Positions 39,110 to 43,659 of a DNA stretch of 43,659 nucleotides are shown here, piece after piece. The notes beneath the pieces were generated by a model that was not told the origin of the DNA, searched no databases, and saw only the letters and a program-made list of their open reading frames with translations. Made by a program: the position numbers and the translations under genes. The first letter of the stretch is position 1. Each line of letters starts with the position of its first letter. The stretch is from positions 1 through 43,659 of the forward strand of contig LDXO01000015.1 in NCBI GenBank assembly GCA_001443455.1. The letters run 5' to 3'. This DNA comes from Deltaproteobacteria bacterium CSP1-8 (GTDB lineage Bacteria > Desulfobacterota > Deferrimicrobia > Deferrimicrobiales > Deferrimicrobiaceae).

Positions 39110-39115
39110 TATAAT
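39110..39115 (+). promoter_or_regulatory. -10 box of the GIY-YIG gene
   Basis: A perfect TATAAT at 39110-39115 followed by GG lies 38 bases before the ATG at 39154. The nearest -35-like TTGCCA (39082) is 22 bases away, too far for a normal spacer, so only the -10 element is convincing. Confidence 0.4.
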
Positions 39116-39153
39116 GGTCTCGCATCGGTAAGAGGAACACGGGGGCGAAGGGG

Positions 39154-39429
39154 ATGTCCGGTACCTGGTGGGTCTACATGATCGAGTGCCGGGGAGGGAA
39201 GATCTACACGGGGATCGCGATGGACCCCGAAGCCCGCTACCGGCGACACCTTTCCGGGAACGGAGCCGCCTTTACCCGGATCAACCCGCCCGTGGCGCTA
39301 CTCGCGAAACGGCGGTGCCGGAGCCGCTCCGATGCACTCAAGGAGGAACGGGCCCTGCGGCGGCTCACGGGGAAGGGGAAAAGGGCCTGGGCGGAGAAAC
39401 CCGACCCTTCCCCAGAGCCTTCTGCATGA
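39154..39429 (+). CDS. GIY-YIG nuclease family protein (UPF0213/YhbQ type)
   Basis: A 91-residue single-domain protein. The GIY-YIG hallmarks are visible: WVYMIEC with Tyr8, KIYTGIA with Tyr18-Thr-Gly, an arginine in ARYRRHLSG, and a conserved glutamate in LKEERALRRL. Stand-alone proteins of this kind (YhbQ type) are putative structure-specific DNA nucleases in repair; function is not well established. The usual basic KG segment (TGKGKRAWAE) ends the domain. ATG at 39154 after GAAGGGG. Confidence 0.9.
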   Translation: MSGTWWVYMIECRGGKIYTGIAMDPEARYRRHLSGNGAAFTRINPPVALLAKRRCRSRSDALKEERALRRLTGKGKRAWAEKPDPSPEPSA

Positions 39430-39543
39430 CGCGCACGGCATCGCCATCGTGCCCGGCGTGATCAAGGTCGGGTTCGTGGCGGCCGGCCGGCCCGGATGAA
39501 GGAGTTCCTGGCCAAGCACGCGGGGGCGAAGGCGGGGGGGTGA
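39418..39543 (+). pseudogene. Possible decayed gene tail
   Basis: Coding-like stretch in two frames: GIAIVPGVIKVGFVAAGRPG ending in TGA, then MKEFLAKHAGAKAGG (39496-39543) in another frame. Codon use looks like that of real genes here and the two pieces abut, so this may be the 3' remnant of a frameshifted gene; I do not recognise the family. It overlaps the last bases of the GIY-YIG gene. The remaining 80 bases before the fusion gene at 39623 show nothing else. Confidence 0.2.
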
Positions 39544-39622
39544 GCGGATCGGATATCCTCACGCTTGCCCGGGGGTAGGGAAAAACGGAAAATAGAAAAG
39601 ATTTCCCGCGTCCGGGAGTGCG

Positions 39623-41497
39623 ATGCCTCTGAGGAGAGAAAATCCCCTGCTCGAAGGGATGACCTTCGCCCATCCCCTCCCGCGCCGGGAAATCGAGAAA
39701 GGATTCGAAACCCTGATCGGGGAGAAACGGCTCTTCGGAGCCGAGATGAACCCCGATATCATGAAAAAAGAGGGTTCGAGGAGGAAATTCCTCGTCAGCA
39801 CGCTGCCCTCGAGGAAAACGCTCCTCTCCCGATGGTCCCGCCTTCTCCGCGATCTCGTCTCTCCCTCCGATTTCTTCGACTTGGTTTCCGCGGAATTCCT
39901 GGAATTCGAACACCGGGAGAACATGCTGCTGGTGGGAAAGGACCGGATCATCTACGACACCCAGATCTTCCATGGGGACGAAACGATCGGAGAGATGACC
40001 CTCTTCTTCTTCTCCGTGATGGACCGGAACATCGGCCTTCTCGAGTATCTCCGGGGCAGGCGGTTGCGGATCGTATACATCGAACACATCCGTCTCTCGG
40101 AGCAGAGTTCGGGGTACGCGTCGTCCCTGTTCCGCTATTACGAAAAGCTTTTTCATGACCTCGGGTTCCACCAGTTCCGCCTCAGCGCGTCGCTCTCCGT
40201 CGGGAAATACTACTGGGCGAAGGAGGGGTTCGATTGCCTGGACAAGGAGGAGTTCCTGCAGATGAAGGCGGGCCTGCGGAAACTCGTCAAGGATCGAGGG
40301 CTCCCGGTCGGGGAAACCGACATCAACCGGCTCAACCACGCTTACGACATCGCCCTGTTCCGGAGGGACCTCAAGGTCCCGGTCTACCGGAATCCGGAAG
40401 GGTACTACTCCCGGGAACAGGACGAGGAGCACCGGGAGGAGCAGGCGTTTCCCCTGGGGAAGGCGTTCCTTCTGTCCACGTATCCCTGGGACGGGTACAA
40501 GATCATCTACACGAACACGCCGAAGAGAACGGGATTCCTCTATTCCCCCGGATATCTGAACCACAGGCCTCGCACCGGCCACCCGGAAAACCACCGGCGC
40601 CTGGTAAATCTTCTCGAGGCGATCCGCAAGGATGACCTCCAGGGGAGCCTCGTCTTTTTCGATCCGTACGTGCCGGACACGAGGCAAATCGAGAAGGTCC
40701 ACCCTTCCGATTACCTGGATGCGTTCCGGAACAGCGTACGCTCGGGCGAAAAGACCTTCGCCACGGTGGACTGCTCGATCAGCGAGGCGAGTTACGATGT
40801 CGCGCTGCTTGCCGCGGGCGGGGTGATGGCGGGCGTCGACGCCGTGCTGAACGGGAGGGTCGAAAACATCTTCTGCGCCGTGAGGCCGCCCGGCCACCAC
40901 GCCGGGAAAACGTCCGCCATGGGGTTCTGCTTTCTCAACAACGTCGCCGTGGGGGCCCTCCATGCGCGGATCGTCCACGGCGTGGAAAAGATTTTCATCC
41001 TCGACTGGGACGTGCACCACGGGAACGGGACCCAGGAGATCTTCGAGGAGGACCCCCTCACCTATTTCTGCAGCATTCACGAGCACCCGACCTTCTGCTT
41101 CCCCGGGACCGGGAGGAGGATGGAGAAGGGGAGGGGGGAGGGCTACGGGTTTACGCTCAATCTCCCCGTGAAGCCCCACACCGCGGACACGGAGTTCCTG
41201 GGCATCTTCGAGCGGGAGGTCATCCCGGAGATCGAGAAGTTCCGCCCCGACCTCATCATGATCTCCGCCGGTTTCGACGCGCACAAGGACGATCCTATTG
41301 CGGACCTCGAATTGACGGAACGATCGTTCGTCCACATGACGCGTAGGATATGCGAAATGGCCGACCGGCATTGCCGGGGGCGCATCGTGTCCGTCCTCGA
41401 GGGGGGATACAACGGATCCTCCCTCACGTCGTCGGCGATAGCCCACCTGAAAACCCTCCAGGGAAGGAGCGAACCATGTACGTCGGCAGACGGATGA
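39623..41497 (+). CDS. GNAT acetyltransferase-like plus histone-deacetylase-family fusion (AcuA/AcuC-like)
   Basis: A 624-residue protein with two enzyme-like halves. Residues about 60-240 resemble a GNAT acetyltransferase: core strands (IGEMTLFFFSVMD, RLRIVYIEHIRLSE), a helix start at SSGYASSLFRYYEKLFHDLG (Gly164) and the terminal SVGKYYWAKEGFD block (195-204). Residues about 300-615 form a complete zinc-dependent deacetylase domain: RPPGHHAG (His425-His426), DWDVHHGNG (zinc ligands Asp461 and His465, plus Asp463), AGFDAH (Asp552) and EGGYN (catalytic Tyr596). In Bacillus, AcuA acetylates and AcuC deacetylates acetyl-CoA synthetase; here both activities appear joined. The GNAT assignment is weaker than the deacetylase one. 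It overlaps the AcuB-like gene by 22 bases. Confidence 0.85.
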   Translation: MPLRRENPLLEGMTFAHPLPRREIEKGFETLIGEKRLFGAEMNPDIMKKEGSRRKFLVSTLPSRKTLLSRWSRLLRDLVSPSDFFDLVSAEFLEFEHRENMLLVGKDRIIYDTQIFHGDETIGEMTLFFFSVMDRNIGLLEYLRGRRLRIVYIEHIRLSEQSSGYASSLFRYYEKLFHDLGFHQFRLSASLSVGKYYWAKEGFDCLDKEEFLQMKAGLRKLVKDRGLPVGETDINRLNHAYDIALFRRDLKVPVYRNPEGYYSREQDEEHREEQAFPLGKAFLLSTYPWDGYKIIYTNTPKRTGFLYSPGYLNHRPRTGHPENHRRLVNLLEAIRKDDLQGSLVFFDPYVPDTRQIEKVHPSDYLDAFRNSVRSGEKTFATVDCSISEASYDVALLAAGGVMAGVDAVLNGRVENIFCAVRPPGHHAGKTSAMGFCFLNNVAVGALHARIVHGVEKIFILDWDVHHGNGTQEIFEEDPLTYFCSIHEHPTFCFPGTGRRMEKGRGEGYGFTLNLPVKPHTADTEFLGIFEREVIPEIEKFRPDLIMISAGFDAHKDDPIADLELTERSFVHMTRRICEMADRHCRGRIVSVLEGGYNGSSLTSSAIAHLKTLQGRSEPCTSADG

Positions 41498-42111
41498 CGA
41501 GGGAGGTAATCGCGTTGTCCCCGAAAGACACGGTTCGGGACGCCAACCGGATTCTTGAGGAAAATCGTATTCATCACCTCCCCGTGGTCGAGGGAGAGGA
41601 ACTCGTGGGCATCGTCTCGGACACGGACATCCGGAAATGGATCCTCAGGGAGGAAATGGTCCACGAGGAGGGCACCGCATCCCGGAGGACCGGGTCCGTC
41701 GAAGAGATCATGACCCGCGACGTGATCACCGTGAGCCCGGGGGACACGATCGAGGACGCGCTGCTGATCCTTCACCGGAGGAGGTTCGGAGCTCTCCCGG
41801 TGGTGGAGGGGCGGAAACTGGTGGGGATCGTCACCAAGGCGGACATCCTTGCCGCGTTCATTGACACCCTCTCCATCGAGGGGATCGGGGTCCGGATCGA
41901 GGTGATCCTCCCACAGAGCGCGAACTCCCTCCTCCGGCTGATCCAGAAGCTGGCGGAGATGCAGGTCGAGATCCGGAGCCTGGTGCTATCCCCTTACGGG
42001 CAAGAGTTCGCGGCATTCCTCCGGATCGGGACGATCGACGTGGCGACCGTGAAAACCCGGTTACGGGGGTACGGGTTCAAGGTCCCGGAACTCGCGGATT
42101 TCCTCGGCTGA
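41476..42111 (+). CDS. CBS-CBS-ACT regulatory protein (AcuB-like)
   Basis: A 211-residue protein. Two CBS domains (about 1-60: MTREVIALSPKDTVRDANRIL...LPVVEGEELVGIVSDTDIR; about 75-130: MTRDVITVSPGDTIEDALLIL...LPVVEGRKLVGIVTKADIL) form a Bateman module for adenine nucleotide binding. An ACT-like domain follows at about 140-205 (IRIEVILP...LAEMQVEIRSLVLSP). Bacillus AcuB is about the same length with the same architecture and sits between acuA and acuC. ATG at 41476 has AAGGAGCG seven bases upstream and lies inside the end of the fusion gene, so the two are coupled. Likely role: sensing adenylate charge or a small ligand to tune the acetylation switch (inference). Confidence 0.9.
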   Translation: MYVGRRMTREVIALSPKDTVRDANRILEENRIHHLPVVEGEELVGIVSDTDIRKWILREEMVHEEGTASRRTGSVEEIMTRDVITVSPGDTIEDALLILHRRRFGALPVVEGRKLVGIVTKADILAAFIDTLSIEGIGVRIEVILPQSANSLLRLIQKLAEMQVEIRSLVLSPYGQEFAAFLRIGTIDVATVKTRLRGYGFKVPELADFLG

Positions 42112-42131
42112 CCGGTGACCGCCGCGTCCCG

Positions 42132-42458
42132 TCAGCCTGCCTCCCCGGAGTCGATGGCGCGCTCCCTCAGGAGATTTCTCGCCTCCTGTTCGTCGTCCTT
42201 CCCGACCTGGATTTCCGCCGTGCCGACGCGGAACAGGTCCTGGAGGACCTCGCCCTTGACGAAGTGCCGTATTCCGGCAGACGCAAGGATCGACTTCACC
42301 ATGGCGAGGACGATGGGGTTCCCCGTTTTCAGCACGGTGACGTACTCCACGTACTCCGGCCGGGGCCGCGGCGGGAGTTCCGGCACCAGCGGGACCCTGC
42401 AATCGGGGCACCCGTGGATTCCCTCGATGAATTCGGCTCCGCATTCCGGGCATATCAT
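42132..42458 (-). CDS. Zinc-ribbon plus DUF2007-like protein
   Basis: A 108-residue protein. The N-terminal zinc ribbon has two CPxC knuckles (CPECG at 3-7 and CPDC at about 17-20). A proline-rich linker and a DUF2007-like alpha/beta domain follow (YVTVLKTGNPIVLAMVKSILASAGIRHFV...AEIQVGKDDEQEARNLL). DUF2007 is annotated as a putative signal-transducing domain; function unknown. The ATG at 42458 follows a TATATT box by only eight bases and no Shine-Dalgarno site exists, so the mRNA may be leaderless. Convergent with the AcuB-like gene. Confidence 0.82.
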   Translation of the reverse strand: MICPECGAEFIEGIHGCPDCRVPLVPELPPRPRPEYVEYVTVLKTGNPIVLAMVKSILASAGIRHFVKGEVLQDLFRVGTAEIQVGKDDEQEARNLLRERAIDSGEAG

Positions 42459-42466
42459 GGATTCCC

Positions 42467-42495
42467 AATATACCCCAATTCCCAACCCTTGACAC
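42467..42495 (-). promoter_or_regulatory. Promoter of the zinc-ribbon gene
   Basis: On the minus strand GTGTCA (42495-42490) and TATATT (42472-42467) are 17 bases apart. The -10 ends eight bases before the ATG, predicting a leaderless transcript. The -35 region overlaps that of the rightward promoter at 42489, so the two promoters would compete for polymerase. Confidence 0.5.
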
Positions 42496-42517
42496 GAGCC
42501 CGGCGCATCCTTATCGT
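42489..42517 (+). promoter_or_regulatory. Candidate promoter of the SPFH gene
   Basis: A perfect TTGACA (42489-42494) and TATCGT (42512-42517, four of six) with a 17-base spacer point to the SPFH gene at 42752. The implied leader of about 225 bases (42525-42751) contains no convincing reading frame; a GGCGGGTGC/GCGCCGG-rich part near 42580-42605 may fold. Confidence 0.4.
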
Positions 42518-42751
42518 GGACAAAGCAACGGCTCAGGATGTAAGTGGATATCGGTCCTCTCCCCTCTGGATGGCGACGCGGTGGCGGGTGCTTTCCCGCG
42601 CCGGTTGCTGTTTGCCGGGGAAAGACCCGTTCCACGGGGCCCGCGGTTCCGGGCCAATTTCCTTACTCCCACGGTTCCCGCTCCCGGGGGAACGAACAGA
42701 AATCATCCCTGCGCGGACTCTATGGATTCCGTTTCCTGACAGGAGGTTGTC

Positions 42752-43600
42752 ATGCAGGAATTCGAAATGAAAAGAACGGTAAAACAGATCAGCAAAAGGG
42801 TGGCGGCAGGCGTCGTCGTGGTGGCCGTGCTTCTCGTTCTTCTCCTTCTCAATCCCTTCGTGAAGATCGATGCGGGGGAGAGGGGGGTCGTGCTGAACTT
42901 CGGGGCGGTCCAGGACGAGGTCCTGGGGGAAGGGCTGCACCTGAGGATTCCGATCATGCAGAAGATCATGAAGATGGACGTCAAGATCCAGAAGTCGGAG
43001 ACCCGGGCGGAAGCGGCGAGCAAGGACCTCCAGGACATCAAGTCGGTGATCGCGCTCAACTACCACATCATTCCGGAAAAGGCCAACTGGGTGTACCAGA
43101 ACATCGGCGTTGCGTTCAAGGAGAGGGTCATCGACCCGACCGTCCAGGAGGCCGTCAAGGCGGTCACGGCGAGATACACCGCGGTCCAGCTGATCGGCGA
43201 TCGGGAAAACGTCAGCACCGCGATCAAGGATGCCTTGAGCCAGAAGCTCGCCGACTACCACCTGTCCGTGGACGGTTTTTCGGTCATCGACTTCAGCTTC
43301 TCCAAGAAGTTCACGGACGCGATCGAAGCGAAGCAGGAGGCGGAGCAGTTCGCCCTGAAGGCCGCGAGGGACCTCGATCGGATCAAGATCGAGGCCGAAC
43401 AGAAGATCACCCAGGCGAAGGCGGAAGCCGAATCGCTGCGGCTCCAGAAGGGGCAGATCACCACGGAAATGATCGAGCTCAGAAAGATCGAGGCGATGCG
43501 GGAGGCCATCGCCAAATGGAACGGCACCGTCCCGAACGTGCTCCTCTCCGGGGGAGGCGCGACGCCGCTCATCAGCCTGGACGGCCTGATGAAGAAGTAA
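42752..43600 (+). CDS. SPFH/prohibitin family membrane protein
   Basis: A 282-residue protein. The N-terminal membrane anchor (about 18-35: AAGVVVVAVLLVLLLLNPF) is followed by the SPFH/band-7 domain (about 38-205: IDAGERGVVLNFGAVQDEVLGEGLHLRIP, VIALNYHIIPEKANWVYQNIG, VSVDGFSVIDFSFSKKFTDAI-type end). A coiled-coil helix rich in Ala, Glu and Lys (about 205-255) completes it. This is the prohibitin/HflK-HflC class, which forms large membrane rings that organise proteases or lipids. AGGAGG precedes the ATG with ideal spacing. No FtsH or NfeD partner is in view. A hairpin follows the stop. Confidence 0.93.
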   Translation: MQEFEMKRTVKQISKRVAAGVVVVAVLLVLLLLNPFVKIDAGERGVVLNFGAVQDEVLGEGLHLRIPIMQKIMKMDVKIQKSETRAEAASKDLQDIKSVIALNYHIIPEKANWVYQNIGVAFKERVIDPTVQEAVKAVTARYTAVQLIGDRENVSTAIKDALSQKLADYHLSVDGFSVIDFSFSKKFTDAIEAKQEAEQFALKAARDLDRIKIEAEQKITQAKAEAESLRLQKGQITTEMIELRKIEAMREAIAKWNGTVPNVLLSGGGATPLISLDGLMKK

Positions 43601-43617
43601 CGGCACGGCACTCCGGA

Positions 43618-43643
43618 GCGGACGCGCACGGGTGCGCGTCCGC
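43618..43643 (+). terminator. 11-bp hairpin after the SPFH gene
   Basis: Perfect 11-bp stem GCGGACGCGCA / TGCGCGTCCGC with a four-base CGGG loop, 17 bases after the stop. No T-run follows in the 16 bases that remain, so it is either a Rho-assisted terminator or an mRNA-stabilising hairpin. Confidence 0.6.
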
Positions 43644-43659
43644 CCATCGGTAGATATCT

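Overview
The window is GC-rich, gene-dense bacterial chromosome. It carries 43 protein genes that I regard as real or likely, plus two broken or decayed ones. No rRNA, tRNA, phage, plasmid or CRISPR gene is visible. Gene content suggests a Gram-negative, cytochrome-rich bacterium of the deltaproteobacterial (Geobacter/Desulfuromonas-like) type. The main reasons are a ccsA-hemA-hemC-hemD-hemB cluster, periplasmic lytic transglycosylase and NagZ recycling genes, a UbiE/MenG quinone methyltransferase, and tryptophan/tyrosine-rich DUF6600-type envelope proteins. This is inference from gene order and protein style, not from a marker gene.

Layout. 1-9211: cell-envelope precursors and peptidoglycan turnover: a partial phosphohexomutase, uppP, a small PAS membrane protein, a MurU-like nucleotidyltransferase with an AmgK-like kinase and a TIM-barrel enzyme, an Slt70-type lytic transglycosylase and nagZ. 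9221-13666: a sugar-type ABC importer whose operon runs directly into nagZ. 13897-17217: a peptide-type ABC importer (binding lipoprotein and two permeases, no ATPase). 17415-25564: cytochrome c assembly, four heme-synthesis genes, two small proteins and polA in one rightward run. 25611-27688: an ECF sigma factor, its zinc-finger anti-sigma factor, a secreted protein and a W-P-G-H repeat protein, closed by a strong terminator. 27829-31209: an AbiJ-like protein, a LOG-family hydrolase, cysteine synthase, a MITE-like palindromic element and ubiE. 31537-35854: a FecR/DUF6600 envelope protein, a lipoprotein, a possible structured leader with a small membrane peptide, a CCA/poly(A) nucleotidyltransferase and a DUF1992 protein. 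35926-38981: a decayed macro-domain gene, a dispersed repeat, and an operon of kinase, APS-kinase-like protein and SagB-type oxidoreductase. 39154-43600: a GIY-YIG protein, the AcuA/AcuC-like fusion with an AcuB-like partner, a zinc-ribbon protein and an SPFH/prohibitin protein.

Most interesting system. At 39623-42111 a GNAT-like acetyltransferase segment and a complete zinc-dependent histone-deacetylase-family domain lie in one polypeptide. It overlaps a CBS-CBS-ACT protein with the architecture of Bacillus AcuB. This looks like an acuABC acetylation switch in which the writer and the eraser are fused. Other notable points are a 167-bp inverted-repeat element that supplies the stop codons of both flanking genes, a GAAACTTTCC motif shared upstream of two related W-rich envelope genes near an ECF sigma factor, and a DNA polymerase I whose proofreading motifs appear lost.
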